Assembly (NCBI RefSeq): GCF_001941485.1
Contig: NZ_CP009247.1
Span: 310,001-374,000 of the forward strand
DNA length: 64,000 bases
Direction of reading: 5' to 3'
Source: Corynebacterium frankenforstense DSM 45800
Lineage (GTDB): Bacteria > Actinomycetota > Actinomycetes > Mycobacteriales > Mycobacteriaceae
The first letter of the stretch is position 1. The number at the start of each line of letters is the position of its first letter. Of this stretch, positions 1 through 10,610 are shown in pieces. Below the pieces are notes generated by a model. The model saw only the letters and a program-made list of their open reading frames with translations, ran no database searches and was not told where the DNA came from. The position numbers and the translations under genes were made by a program.

Positions 1-20
1 CGCCGGGTTGAACCGCCGCC

Positions 21-617
21 TCAGCGCATGCGCTCGAGGCGCAGCAGCGCGCGCTTGGTGTCCGGCCCGCCGGCGTAGCCGCCGATGTTGCCGTCCACCG
101 AGCCGCCCGAGGGCAGCACCCGGTGGCAGGGCACCACGATCGGCAGGGGGTTCTTCGCGCAGGCGCTGCCCACCGCGCGGGCGGCCTTCGGGTTCCCGAT
201 GGCCTCGGCGATCTCGCCGTAGGTGGCCGTCTTGCCGTAGCCGATCAGCGAGAGCCGGCGCTGGGCGCGGTCGCGGACCCGCTCGCCGCGGGCGTAGGCG
301 ACCGGCAGGGAGAACACGCGGCGCAGGCCGGCGAAGTAGTCGCCGAACTGCACGGCGGTGTTGATCAGGGCGGCCGTGTCCTCGGGCTCGTACCCCAGCT
401 CGGCGACGGCGGTGACCACCCCGGAGGCGTAGGCGTCCAGGTCGTCGAGGTCACCGGTGCGCTCGGTGTCGAGGGCGGTGGCGACCTCGCCGGTCGTGGG
501 CACGGTGCCGATGACGGGGGTCTCCTGGTCAGCGCCGAACTTCACGGCGGTGAGCAGGCCGTTTTCGACGACGATCGTCAAGGTACCGACAGGGGTTCCG
601 ATGGCGAGACTCGACAT
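21..617 (-). CDS. ogt: Methylated-DNA--protein-cysteine methyltransferase
   Basis: Repairs O6-alkylguanine in DNA by transferring the alkyl group to its own cysteine. The C-terminal half carries the family signature PCHRV, with the acceptor Cys at residue 164, preceded by a helix-turn-helix DNA-binding region (about 125-160) and followed by GGYAGG. At 198 residues it is slightly longer than usual, the extra length being an acidic stretch at about 28-85. The ATG start is supported by a -10-like TAGGCT only 6 bases upstream, which suggests a leaderless mRNA. The cyclase gene on the same strand ends about 80 bp upstream. The function is family knowledge; the motif is seen directly. Confidence 0.93.
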   Translation of the reverse strand: MSSLAIGTPVGTLTIVVENGLLTAVKFGADQETPVIGTVPTTGEVATALDTERTGDLDDLDAYASGVVTAVAELGYEPEDTAALINTAVQFGDYFAGLRRVFSLPVAYARGERVRDRAQRRLSLIGYGKTATYGEIAEAIGNPKAARAVGSACAKNPLPIVVPCHRVLPSGGSVDGNIGGYAGGPDTKRALLRLERMR

Positions 618-623
618 ACCCCG

Positions 624-629
624 AGCCTA
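624..629 (-). promoter_or_regulatory. -10 box of ogt, leaderless type
   Basis: TAGGCT read on the minus strand, separated by 6 bases from the ATG. This spacing puts the transcription start at or within a base or two of the start codon. Confidence 0.5.
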
Positions 630-679
630 AGACAGCCGTTTTTCGCTCGCTCGGTGAGGTCGGCGAAAACGTCGCGCGA

Positions 680-695
680 CGCGGCGTCGGAAAGC
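680..695 (-). repeat. Dispersed GMTTKMCGACGYCSCG copy
   Basis: Copy of the window-wide dispersed motif (read GCTTTCCGACGCCGCG on the minus strand), between ogt and the cyclase stop codon. Confidence 0.6.
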
Positions 696-696
696 G

Positions 697-2223
697 TCAG
701 GAACGGTCGGCGAGTGTCTGGCGGATCGGGCGCGCCAGCTGCGTCATCTCGTGGCGGCCGCGCAGCTCGATGGACTTCATCATCGTCCAGCGGGCGCGCT
801 CGGCCTCGTTGGCGCCGCGCAGGGTGGCGGCGTTGGTGAGCACCCGGCCGGGGGTGTCCTTGGCCAGCTCGGTCAGGCGCGCGGCCTGGTTCACCGCGTC
901 GCCGATGACGGTGTACTCGAAGCGGTCCGCGCCGCCGATGTGCCCGGCGACGACGTGCCCGGCGGCCACGCCGATGCCCGCCTGCAGCTGCAGGCCCTTG
1001 AGCTCCTCGCGCAGCTCGCGCGCGGCGGTCAGCGCCATCGAGTTGGCGTCCGTGAGTGCGAGCGGGGCGCCGAAGACGGCCAGCGCGGCGTCGCCCTGGA
1101 ACTTGTTGATGATGCCGCGGTTGCGGTGCACGGTCTCCACGACGTGCTCGAAGAACCGGTTGAGCTCGGCGACGACCTCCTCCGGGGTGTGGCTGACGGC
1201 GAAGGCGGTCGAGCCGATGACGTCGATGAACAGCACGGCGACCTTGCGGTCCTCGCCGCCGAGGGTGGGGCGTTCCTCGAGGGCGCGGCGGGCGACCTCG
1301 ACGCCGACGTAGCGGCCGAAGATGTCGCGCACCCGCTCGCGCTCGCGCAGCCCGCGCATCATCTCGTTGAAGCCGGCCTGCAGCACGCCGATCTCGGAGC
1401 CGTCGTAGATGTCGACCTGCGTCTCCGAGTCGCCGCGGCGCACGCGGTTGATCGCCTGCTGCAGCTCCTGGATCGGGTCGACGACGCTCATGATCGACAG
1501 CGTGGTGCCGAAGAACCCGGTCACCAGCGCCGCCAGGATCAGCCACAGGGTGGCCGGGATGATGTCGGCGGCGTTGTCGGTGAAGTACCCGGCCTCCTGG
1601 CCGAGGATCAGCAGCAGCACGCCGACCGAGGGCACCGCCGAGGTCAGCAGCCACGTCATGCGCAGCCGCTGCTTGATCGGCGGCTCCAGGGTCGAGTCCT
1701 CGAAGCGGCGCGACAGCGCCATCGCCGCGACGGGGCGCACCATGCGCTCGGCGCACAGGTAGGTCAGCAGCACCACGACGGCGCCGGCGAGCAGCGTGGC
1801 CACGCCGATGACCACCGCCAGGCGCCCCGAGCTGGTGGCGGCGACGGAGACGGCGAGGACGATGCCGATCGCCCAGACGATCGCGCACACCCCCGCCTGG
1901 TAGACGGGCAGGCGCAGCACCAGCGTGCGCACCATGTTCGGGTCGTGGCCGTCGGGGTCGCGCTGCCACTCGAGGACGGGGCGGAACATCAGGAGCGTGA
2001 CCACCACACCGACGACGATCGCGAAGATGACGTAGGCGACGCCGACGGCGGGCAGGTCCGAGATGTCGGTGTCGAACTCGGCGATCTCCGGCATCGGGAT
2101 CATGAAGCGGATGAACAGCATGATCGCGGCCGCGCCGAGCACGTTCGCGCCGAGCACGAGTGCCGCGTACAGCGGCCACGAGGTGGTCAACACCCAGCGC
2201 AGCGCGCGCAGCAGTCGTCTCAT
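697..2223 (-). CDS. cyaB: Membrane-anchored class III adenylate cyclase with HAMP domain
   Basis: Makes cAMP from ATP at the cytoplasmic face of the membrane. The 508-residue protein has six predicted membrane helices (about 13-40, 61-80, 107-127, 137-157, 191-209, 223-245), a HAMP linker (about 243-298) and a C-terminal class III catalytic domain (326-470). Metal-binding aspartates are D334 (in FIDVIGS) and D378 (in FQGD). The adenine-specifying Lys374 and Asp441 and the transition-state pair N445/R449 (in GDAVNQAARL) are all present, so the enzyme should be active on ATP. The first Met after the in-frame upstream region was chosen because it opens the first membrane helix. In Corynebacterium the cAMP receptor is GlxR, and a GlxR-like site lies before sdhC in this window. 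Confidence 0.92.
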   Translation of the reverse strand: MRRLLRALRWVLTTSWPLYAALVLGANVLGAAAIMLFIRFMIPMPEIAEFDTDISDLPAVGVAYVIFAIVVGVVVTLLMFRPVLEWQRDPDGHDPNMVRTLVLRLPVYQAGVCAIVWAIGIVLAVSVAATSSGRLAVVIGVATLLAGAVVVLLTYLCAERMVRPVAAMALSRRFEDSTLEPPIKQRLRMTWLLTSAVPSVGVLLLILGQEAGYFTDNAADIIPATLWLILAALVTGFFGTTLSIMSVVDPIQELQQAINRVRRGDSETQVDIYDGSEIGVLQAGFNEMMRGLRERERVRDIFGRYVGVEVARRALEERPTLGGEDRKVAVLFIDVIGSTAFAVSHTPEEVVAELNRFFEHVVETVHRNRGIINKFQGDAALAVFGAPLALTDANSMALTAARELREELKGLQLQAGIGVAAGHVVAGHIGGADRFEYTVIGDAVNQAARLTELAKDTPGRVLTNAATLRGANEAERARWTMMKSIELRGRHEMTQLARPIRQTLADRS

Positions 2224-2360
2224 GGTCTCCCACTCTATCGGCCCCGCCCGCCGGGTGTGCCGGGTGCGGGGGAGACACCGCCCCGGACGGGGCGTCCCGG
2301 GCGGGCGGCGCCCCGGCCGCGTGCGGCACCGGACGGGCGGGACGGGGGTCCGGCGTGCAC

Positions 2361-2366
2361 TAGGGT
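2361..2366 (+). promoter_or_regulatory. -10 box of holB, leaderless type
   Basis: TAGGGT followed by 8 bases and the GTG start; no Shine-Dalgarno sequence lies between them. Confidence 0.45.
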
Positions 2367-2374
2367 GGGCGGTT

Positions 2375-3610
2375 GTGACGAACTTGGTCGAGGAGGCGCT
2401 TTCCGACGCCCCGCGTGTCCGGGAGGTCGTGCACGCCGCCGTGGCTGCGGCGCGAGCCCGCGCCGCCTCCGGCTTCCGGGAGGAGGCCGTCGGGGCGGGG
2501 GAGCGCTCGGCGATGACGCACTCCTGGGTGATCACCGGCGGCCCCGGCTCCGGGCGCATGCAGGTCGCCCGCGCCTTCGCCGCGGGCCTGGAGTGCACCG
2601 ACCCGGAGACCCCGGGCTGCGGGCGCTGCGAGGCGTGCCGGGCCGTGATGAACGGCTCGCACACCGACGTCAAGGAGTTCAGCACCCGCAACTACGCCAT
2701 CCAGGTGAACACCGTGCGCGACGACATCGTGCCCGCGGTCATCCAGCTGCCCACGGTGGGGCGGTGGCGCGTGGTCATCGTCGACAACGCCGACCGGCTC
2801 ACCGGCAAGGCCGCCGACGCGCTGCTCAAGACCGTCGAGGAGCCCTCGAAGCAGTCGGTGGTGCTCTTCTGCGCGCCGTCGGTCGACCCGCAGGACTTCT
2901 CGGTGACGCTGCGCTCGCGCTGCCGGCACATCTACGTCCCGCCGCCGTCGGTGGAGCGCATCGTGCGCCTGCTCGTGCGCGAGGAGGGTGCCACGGAGCA
3001 CGACGCGGCGCTGGCGGCCCAGGCCTCCCTGCGGCACATCGGGCGGGCGCGCCTGCTGGTCACCGACGAGGGCATGCAGCGCCGACGCGCCCGGGTGCTG
3101 CGCCTGGCGGAGCTGGTCAACCACGGTGACGTCGCCTTCCGCGAGGTCAGCGCCCTCGTCGCGGCGACAAAGAAGGAAGCCAACGAGCTGCACGCCGAGG
3201 AGGAGGCCGAGGAGGCCGAGGCGCTGCGGCGCTCCTTCGGCGCCGGCGGGCGCGGTAAGGGCGTGGCCAAGATCGCCCGGGAGGCCGAGCGGGCGGTCAA
3301 GAGTCTCGAGGACGAGCAGAAGAGGCGCCACCAGCGCATCCACCGGGACCTGATCGACCTGTGCCTGATCGACCTCTCCGGGCTCTACCGCGACGCCTTC
3401 CTGCGGGCCGTCGACGCCCCGGGCGAGCCGGTGCACCCCGACTTCGCCGAGCTGGCCGGCGAGGTCGCCGAACAGGTCGGGGCCGCGGGCCTGGCGGACT
3501 GCCTCGAGGCGATCGGGCGGTGCCGCGAGCACATCAAGCAGAACGTGTCGCCGCAGATCGCCCTCGACGGTCTGCTGGGCAGGCTGCGCATGGCCCACGG
3601 GGTGCGCTGA
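2375..3610 (+). CDS. holB: DNA polymerase III subunit delta'
   Basis: Clamp-loader subunit that helps load the beta sliding clamp during replication. The AAA+ domain starts with a degenerate P-loop, GGPGSGRM (residues 55-62), where Arg replaces the usual Lys; this is common in non-hydrolysing delta' subunits. A zinc module with Cys at 74, 82, 85 and 88 follows, then a Walker B-like VVIVDNAD and the SRC sensor region (LRSRC). The C-terminal part is helical and charged, ending in the collar domain. GTG at 2375 is chosen because it lies 8 bases after a TAGGGT -10 box; longer in-frame extensions would run into the divergent cyclase promoter. The dispersed 16-bp motif lies in its first codons (ALSDAP). 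Confidence 0.9.
   Translation: MTNLVEEALSDAPRVREVVHAAVAAARARAASGFREEAVGAGERSAMTHSWVITGGPGSGRMQVARAFAAGLECTDPETPGCGRCEACRAVMNGSHTDVKEFSTRNYAIQVNTVRDDIVPAVIQLPTVGRWRVVIVDNADRLTGKAADALLKTVEEPSKQSVVLFCAPSVDPQDFSVTLRSRCRHIYVPPPSVERIVRLLVREEGATEHDAALAAQASLRHIGRARLLVTDEGMQRRRARVLRLAELVNHGDVAFREVSALVAATKKEANELHAEEEAEEAEALRRSFGAGGRGKGVAKIAREAERAVKSLEDEQKRRHQRIHRDLIDLCLIDLSGLYRDAFLRAVDAPGEPVHPDFAELAGEVAEQVGAAGLADCLEAIGRCREHIKQNVSPQIALDGLLGRLRMAHGVR
2398..2413 (+). repeat. Dispersed GMTTKMCGACGYCSCG copy inside holB
   Basis: GCTTTCCGACGCCCCG, read in frame as A-L-S-D-A-P near the holB N-terminus, using the rare leucine codon CTT. Confidence 0.6.
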
Positions 3611-3720
3611 GGGGGGCGGCGGAGCGCGGGCGGCGTGCCCGGGTGACGCGCCCCGAGCGGCGCCCACGTGCCGCCCCGGGGCCGGTGCCCCGGCGTTTTC
3701 GTTCCCGGGCGCGTCTGCGC

Positions 3721-3726
3721 TAGGCT
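3721..3726 (+). promoter_or_regulatory. -10 box of tRNA-Thr
   Basis: TAGGCT 48 bases before the mature tRNA; the -35 region (TTCGTT at 3698) is weak. Confidence 0.4.
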
Positions 3727-3774
3727 GTGCAACCGTGCCATCGCACCCTCGACGGGGCGCGAACGCGTGCACGC

Positions 3775-3850
3775 GCCGCCTTAGCTCAGTCGGTAGAGCG
3801 ATTCACTCGTAATGAATAGGTCGCGAGTTCGATTCTCGCAGGCGGCTCCA
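3775..3850 (+). tRNA. tRNA-Thr (anticodon CGT)
   Basis: A 76-nt cloverleaf with a perfect 7-bp acceptor stem (GCCGCCT with AGGCGGC), D arm GCTCAGTCGGTAGAGC, anticodon stem ATTCA/TGAAT with loop CTCGTAA, T arm with GTTCGATTC, and an encoded 3' CCA (3848-3850). The anticodon CGT at 3808-3810 reads the threonine codon ACG. A hairpin terminator follows. I see no integrase or duplicated 3' end that would mark it as an attachment site in use. Confidence 0.97.
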
Positions 3851-3856
3851 TCAAAG

Positions 3857-3889
3857 GCCCCTCCCGAGCGGTTTCCCGCCGGGAGGGGC
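3857..3889 (+). terminator. Hairpin after tRNA-Thr
   Basis: Perfect 10-bp stem GCCCCTCCCG / CGGGAGGGGC with a 13-nt loop, 7 bases after the tRNA CCA. Only a short T pair follows, typical of GC-rich actinobacterial terminators. Confidence 0.7.
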
Positions 3890-3983
3890 TTCGTGCTGCC
3901 GGGGTCTGTCCGGGGTCTGACGGGGGCGTCCGGGGGCGCCGGAGCGTCGCGTGGGGGAGGGGTGATGTGTCCCAGTCAGTGAG

Positions 3984-3994
3984 ATATGTCATAT
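3984..3994. promoter_or_regulatory. Inverted repeat upstream of the GH3 gene
   Basis: ATATG-T-CATAT, an AT-rich palindrome in an otherwise GC-rich region about 90 bp before the glycosidase start. It could be an operator or part of the promoter; no regulator gene is adjacent. Confidence 0.3.
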
Positions 3995-4082
3995 GGTTCA
4001 TGGGGTTATGCAACGTATCCTGGGGTGATTAAGAGCGGAGCGCCAGTCGGTCGCCCGGAGAATCAGGAGGTTTGTCCCAGAC

Positions 4083-6116
4083 ATGTCCGAGATCCAGCAC
4101 GACAACCACGGCCAGCCCGAGATCGGCACCCGTGCCGATGCGGTGATCGAGGTCGACGGCCTGAAGTTCCGCGACCTCAACGGCAACGGCACCCTCGAGC
4201 CCTACGAGGACTGGCGCCTGAGCCCCGCCGAGCGCGCCGCGGACCTGGTCTCCCGGATGACGCTCGAGGAGAAGGCCGGGATGATGATCATCGGCTCGCA
4301 CTACCCGGGCTATTCCGCCTTCCTTCCCGAGCCCGACGAGAACACGCTGCTCAACCCGCGCGACGTCTGGCGCGAGAACAACCCGATCACCGGCCAGCCC
4401 TACCCGCGCCCGGTGCTGGTGACCTCGGCGACCGACAAGGCGCTCAACGAGCGCTTCCAGCACTTCTTCATCGTCCGCGACAACCCGCCGGCCCGCGACC
4501 TGGCCCACTGGACCAACGCCGTGCAGGAGGCCGCCGAGAAGACCCGCCTGGGCGTGCCCGCGGTCTTCGCCTCCAACCCGCGCAACCACGTCGCGCTCGT
4601 CGCCCAGTTCGGCGTCAACGAGTCCGCCGGCGTCTTCTCCGAGTGGCCCGGCGAGCTCGGCCTGGCCGCCCTGCGCGACCCGGAGCTGGTCGAGGAGTTC
4701 GGCCGCCGCATCGCCCGCGAGTGGCGCGCGGCCGGCATCCACAAGATCTACGGCTACATGGCCGACCTGCCCACGGAGCCGCGCTGGTCGCGCTTCAGCG
4801 GCACCTTCGGCGAGGACGTCGACATGGTCTCCCGCTACGTCGAGGCGGTCGTGCGCGGCATGCAGGGCGAGAGTCTCGGCGCCGGCTCGGTGGCCACCAC
4901 CGTCAAGCACTTCCCGGGCGGCGGCGTGCGCACCGACGGCCACGACCCGCACTTCTCCTGGGGCCAGTCCAACGAGTACCCGACCGACGGCGCCCTGGAG
5001 AAGTACCACCTGCCGCCGTTCGAGGCGGCCGTGCGCGCCGGGGTCTCGTCGATCATGCCGTACTACGCCAGGCCCGTGAACACCTCCGCGCGCCAGCTGC
5101 CGGCGGAGCTGCAGGGTGCGGACGGCCAGTTCGAGGAGGTCGCCTTCGCCTACAACGCCCCGGTCATCAAGGGGCTGCTGCGCGGCCGCCTCGGCTTCGA
5201 CGGCTACGTCAACTCCGACTCCGGCGTCATCGACGCGATGCCGTGGGGCGTCGAGGACCTCAGCGAGCCGGAGCGCTTCGCCGCCGCCGTCCGGGCCGGC
5301 ACCGACATCTTCTCCGACATGGCCGACCCGACCCAGCTGATCGCCGCGGTCAAGGAGGGCCACCTCGACGAGTCCGCGCTGGACGCCTCGGTGACCCGCC
5401 TGGCCGCCGAGATGGTGGAGCTGGGTCTCTTCGAGAACCCCTACGTCGACGAGGACGTCGCCGGGCGCGAGGTCGGCGGCACCGAGGTCGCCAAGCTCGG
5501 CGCGAGGACGCAGCGTCGGTCGGTGACCCTGCTGCGCTCGGACAAGTTCCTGCTGCCGCTGGACCTGGAGTCCTCGCCGATGGTCTACGTCAAGGTCACC
5601 GGCCGGGTCGACCCGGGCAAGGTGGAGCAGCGCCTGGCGAAGGCCGTCGGCGAGGTCTGGCCGCACGCCCGGGTGACCGACAAGGTCGAGGACGCCGACC
5701 TCGCGATCGTGTGGGCGCGCCCGGAGATCCGCCTCTTCGAGGACGACCAGGAGGGCTTCGAACTCAGCCTGGACCCGCGCGCCGCGGGCGTCGACGTCGA
5801 GCAGATCCAGCAGATCGAGCGCGTGCTGCCGACGGTGCTCGCCGTCGAGATGAGCAACCCGTGGCTGCTCCGCGAGATCGAGCCGGGCGCCCGTGCGCTC
5901 GTGGCCACCTTCGGCGTCACCCCGGAGAACCTGCTGCGCTCCCTGGCCGGCGAGGACGGCGGCCCGGCCGGCGTGCTGCCGATGGTGCTGCCCGCCTCGG
6001 AGAAGGCCGTGCAGGACGCCCCGCGCGACGCGCCCGGCTGCGAGCTGGACAACGGCTACGTCTACCACGACCGCGACGGCGTGGCCTACACCCTCGGCTA
6101 CGGCCGCCGCCTCTAG
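4083..6116 (+). CDS. Glycoside hydrolase family 3 protein
   Basis: Predicted exo-acting beta-glycosidase (beta-glucosidase-like). The 677-residue protein has the (beta/alpha)8 domain with KHFPGGG and the nucleophile region GFDGYVNSDSG, where D379 aligns with the family nucleophile, though the usual SDW is SDS. An EF-hand-like DLNGNGTLEPYED near residue 31 is often seen at the N-terminus of this subfamily. A C-terminal alpha/beta sandwich domain follows. There is no signal peptide, so the enzyme is probably cytoplasmic. AGGAGG at 4065-4070 lies 12 bases before the ATG. It appears to be monocistronic, downstream of tRNA-Thr. The substrate cannot be read from the sequence. Confidence 0.85.
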   Translation: MSEIQHDNHGQPEIGTRADAVIEVDGLKFRDLNGNGTLEPYEDWRLSPAERAADLVSRMTLEEKAGMMIIGSHYPGYSAFLPEPDENTLLNPRDVWRENNPITGQPYPRPVLVTSATDKALNERFQHFFIVRDNPPARDLAHWTNAVQEAAEKTRLGVPAVFASNPRNHVALVAQFGVNESAGVFSEWPGELGLAALRDPELVEEFGRRIAREWRAAGIHKIYGYMADLPTEPRWSRFSGTFGEDVDMVSRYVEAVVRGMQGESLGAGSVATTVKHFPGGGVRTDGHDPHFSWGQSNEYPTDGALEKYHLPPFEAAVRAGVSSIMPYYARPVNTSARQLPAELQGADGQFEEVAFAYNAPVIKGLLRGRLGFDGYVNSDSGVIDAMPWGVEDLSEPERFAAAVRAGTDIFSDMADPTQLIAAVKEGHLDESALDASVTRLAAEMVELGLFENPYVDEDVAGREVGGTEVAKLGARTQRRSVTLLRSDKFLLPLDLESSPMVYVKVTGRVDPGKVEQRLAKAVGEVWPHARVTDKVEDADLAIVWARPEIRLFEDDQEGFELSLDPRAAGVDVEQIQQIERVLPTVLAVEMSNPWLLREIEPGARALVATFGVTPENLLRSLAGEDGGPAGVLPMVLPASEKAVQDAPRDAPGCELDNGYVYHDRDGVAYTLGYGRRL

Positions 6117-6127
6117 CGCGGACGGGC

Positions 6128-6186
6128 GGCCGGAACCGGGCCCGCCGAAGCCGCGGCCCGGAACGGCCGGAACCGGGCCCGCCGAA
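6128..6186 (+). repeat. 22-bp direct repeat after the GH3 gene
   Basis: Two identical 22-bp copies at 6128-6149 and 6165-6186, beginning GGCCGGAACCGGGCCC, in the 204-bp gap before the dehydrogenase gene. A degenerate third copy follows. The units are rich in inverted CCGG/GGGCCC and can fold. Confidence 0.6.
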
Positions 6187-6237
6187 CCGGCGCCCCGGAA
6201 CGGCGGGGACGGGTCCCGCGCCGCTGAGCCGTGGGGC

Positions 6238-6254
6238 CTGAAAACGGTTTTCAG
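6238..6254. promoter_or_regulatory. 17-bp perfect palindrome upstream of mscR
   Basis: CTGAAAAC-G-GTTTTCAG, arms of 8 bp around one base, 66 bp before the dehydrogenase start. Its position and symmetry fit an operator for a dimeric repressor or activator of the dehydrogenase-hydrolase pair. Confidence 0.5.
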
Positions 6255-6320
6255 CAGGCGAAACGTCGCGCACCGTCGGTAGGGTCGGGGCACCAAGCAC
6301 CCGACCGACAGGAGCCACGC

Positions 6321-7415
6321 ATGAGCCAGACCGTCACCGGAGTCATCGCCCGCGCGAAGGGCGCGGAGGTTGAACAGGTAGACGTCGTCATCCCCGACCC
6401 GGGCCCGAACGACGTCGTCGTCAAGATCGAGGCCTGCGGGGTGTGCCACACCGACCTCGCCTACCGCGACGGCGACATCGAGGACGCCTTCCCGTTCCTC
6501 CTGGGCCACGAGGCCGCCGGCCGCGTCGAGCAGGTCGGCTCCGAGGTCACCCACGTCGCCGAGGGCGACTTCGTCGTCCTGAACTGGCGCGCGGTCTGCG
6601 GCGAGTGCCGCGCCTGCCGCCGCGGCGAGCCGCAGTACTGCTTCGCCACCTTCAACGCCTCGCAGAAGATGACGCTGACCGACGGCACCGAGCTCACCCC
6701 GGCGCTGGGCATCGGCTCCTTCGCGGAGAAGACGCTGGTCCACGAGGGCCAGTGCACCAAGGTCAACCCCGACGAGGACCCGGCCGCCGCCGGGCTGCTC
6801 GGCTGCGGTGTGATGGCCGGCCTCGGCGCCGCCGTCAACACCGCCGAGGTGCGCCGCGGCGAGTCCGTCGCCGTCTTCGGTCTGGGCGGCGTCGGCATGG
6901 CCGCGCTCGCCGGAGCCGAGCTCAACAACGCCTCGACGATCATCGCCGTCGACATCGACGCCCGGAAGCTGGACCGCGCCCGCGAGTTCGGCGCGACCCA
7001 CACCATCGACTCCTCGGACCTGAGCGAGCAGGAGGTCATCGACGCCGTCCGCGAGATCACCGACGGCTTCGGCGCGGACGTGACCATCGACGCGGTGGGC
7101 ATCATGCCGACCTGGCGCCAGGCCTTCTACTCCCGCGACCACGCCGGCCGCATGGTCATGGTCGGCGTGCCGAACCTGACCGACAAGATCGAGGTCCCGG
7201 CCATCGACTTCTACTCGCGCGGCGGCTCGCTGCGCCCGGCCTGGTACGGCGACTGCCTGCCGGAGCGTGACTTCCCGGCCTTCGTCGACCTGCACCTGCA
7301 GGGCCGCTTCCCGCTGGACAAGTTCGTCTCCGAGCGCATCGGCCTCGACGAGGTCGAGCAGGCCTTCGAGACGATGAAGGCCGGCGACGTGCTGCGTTCG
7401 GTGGTGGTCCTCTGA
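6321..7415 (+). CDS. mscR: S-(hydroxymethyl)mycothiol dehydrogenase (zinc alcohol dehydrogenase family)
   Basis: Expected to oxidise the mycothiol adduct of formaldehyde with NAD+, and possibly to reduce S-nitrosomycothiol. The protein has 364 residues. Catalytic zinc ligands lie in CGVCHTD (C42) and LGHEAAG (H63); structural zinc ligands are C93, C96, C99 and C107. The Rossmann motif is GLGGVG. The start follows AGGAG at 6310-6314. Its stop codon overlaps the start of a metallo-beta-lactamase-fold gene by one base, the same pairing as Rv2259-Rv2260 in M. tuberculosis, which is the main reason for choosing the mycothiol-dependent subfamily over a general alcohol dehydrogenase. A 17-bp palindrome upstream may control it. 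Confidence 0.85.
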   Translation: MSQTVTGVIARAKGAEVEQVDVVIPDPGPNDVVVKIEACGVCHTDLAYRDGDIEDAFPFLLGHEAAGRVEQVGSEVTHVAEGDFVVLNWRAVCGECRACRRGEPQYCFATFNASQKMTLTDGTELTPALGIGSFAEKTLVHEGQCTKVNPDEDPAAAGLLGCGVMAGLGAAVNTAEVRRGESVAVFGLGGVGMAALAGAELNNASTIIAVDIDARKLDRAREFGATHTIDSSDLSEQEVIDAVREITDGFGADVTIDAVGIMPTWRQAFYSRDHAGRMVMVGVPNLTDKIEVPAIDFYSRGGSLRPAWYGDCLPERDFPAFVDLHLQGRFPLDKFVSERIGLDEVEQAFETMKAGDVLRSVVVL

Positions 7416-8050
7416 TGGCACACCCCGATCTGCGCATCGACCACGCCGTGACCTCCGGCACCTTCAAGCTCGACGGCGGCGAGTGGGAGGTGGACAACAA
7501 CATCTGGCTCGTCGGTGACGACCACGAGGTCTACATCATCGACGCCGCGCACGACGCCGCCCCGATCCTCGACGCCGTCGACGGCCGCGAGGTCCGCGGC
7601 ATCATCTGCACCCACGCGCACAACGACCACATCAACGCGCTGCCCGCGCTGCTCGAGAAGATCGACGCGCCGGTGTGGGTGCACCCCGGCGACCAGATGC
7701 TCTGGGACGAGACGCTGCCCGGCGTCGCCCACCGGGACCTCGCCGACGACCAGGTCTTCGACGTCGCCGGCACCGAGATGCGGGTGCTCAACACGCCCGG
7801 CCACTCGCCCGGCTCCTGCTGCCTGTACCTGCCCGAGGCGGACGAGCTCTTCTCCGGTGACACGCTCTTCCAGGGCGGCCCCGGCGCCACGGGCCGGTCC
7901 TACAGCTCCTTCGACACCATCATCGAGTCGCTGAAGACCTCGATCCTGGACCTGCCGGCGGAGACGACCGTGCGCACCGGCCACGGCGACCACACCACCG
8001 TCGGCTCGGAGGCCCCGCACCTCGAGGAGTGGATCCGCCGGGGCTACTGA
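7415..8050 (+). CDS. Metallo-beta-lactamase-fold hydrolase
   Basis: A 211-residue zinc hydrolase of the glyoxalase II-like group. Metal ligands are HAHNDH (67-72), the His in NTPGHSPG, the Asp in SGDTLF and the His in GHGDH. It is translationally coupled to the mycothiol-linked dehydrogenase (TGATG overlap). From that pairing I infer that it hydrolyses the S-formylmycothiol product or a related thioester, regenerating mycothiol; the fold alone does not prove this. Confidence 0.85.
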   Translation: MAHPDLRIDHAVTSGTFKLDGGEWEVDNNIWLVGDDHEVYIIDAAHDAAPILDAVDGREVRGIICTHAHNDHINALPALLEKIDAPVWVHPGDQMLWDETLPGVAHRDLADDQVFDVAGTEMRVLNTPGHSPGSCCLYLPEADELFSGDTLFQGGPGATGRSYSSFDTIIESLKTSILDLPAETTVRTGHGDHTTVGSEAPHLEEWIRRGY

Positions 8051-8190
8051 GTCCCGGTGAGCTCCGGTGCGCCCGGAGGAACCCGGGCCCCGGTCTCGGG
8101 GGCCTGGCCCAGGGCCAGAAGTCTCGGGACCCGGGCCACCCCGGGCCACCTTTCCGGGGGTGGGGAAATCACAGTCACGTACGGAAAATT

Positions 8191-8219
8191 CTGTGTCCTC
8201 GGACACAGCGGAGTAGCGT
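8191..8219 (+). promoter_or_regulatory. Palindromic operator and leaderless -10 of the MFS gene
   Basis: Perfect inverted repeat CTGTGTCC-TC-GGACACAG (8191-8208) is followed 5 bases later by a -10-like TAGCGT (8214-8219) and, after 7 bases, the ATG. A protein bound to the palindrome would cover the spacer region of the promoter. The core TGTGT-N6-ACACA has the spacing of a GlxR/CRP site but differs from TGTGA-N6-TCACA at two symmetrical positions. Confidence 0.55.
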
Positions 8220-8226
8220 TGCGCGC

Positions 8227-10586
<2,360 letters not shown>

Positions 10587-10610
10587 CGGTATGACGAAGG
10601 GCGGGTCCGA

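Noticed and set aside
3775..4082. tRNA-Thr as an integration site of a genomic island
   Set aside because: No integrase, no repeated tRNA 3' end and no change in gene character downstream; the following genes are ordinary corynebacterial genes.
4029..7421. A long minus-strand open frame across the glycosidase and dehydrogenase genes
   Set aside because: It spans two well-supported plus-strand genes and an intergenic repeat, and its translation is a typical shadow of high-GC codon use.
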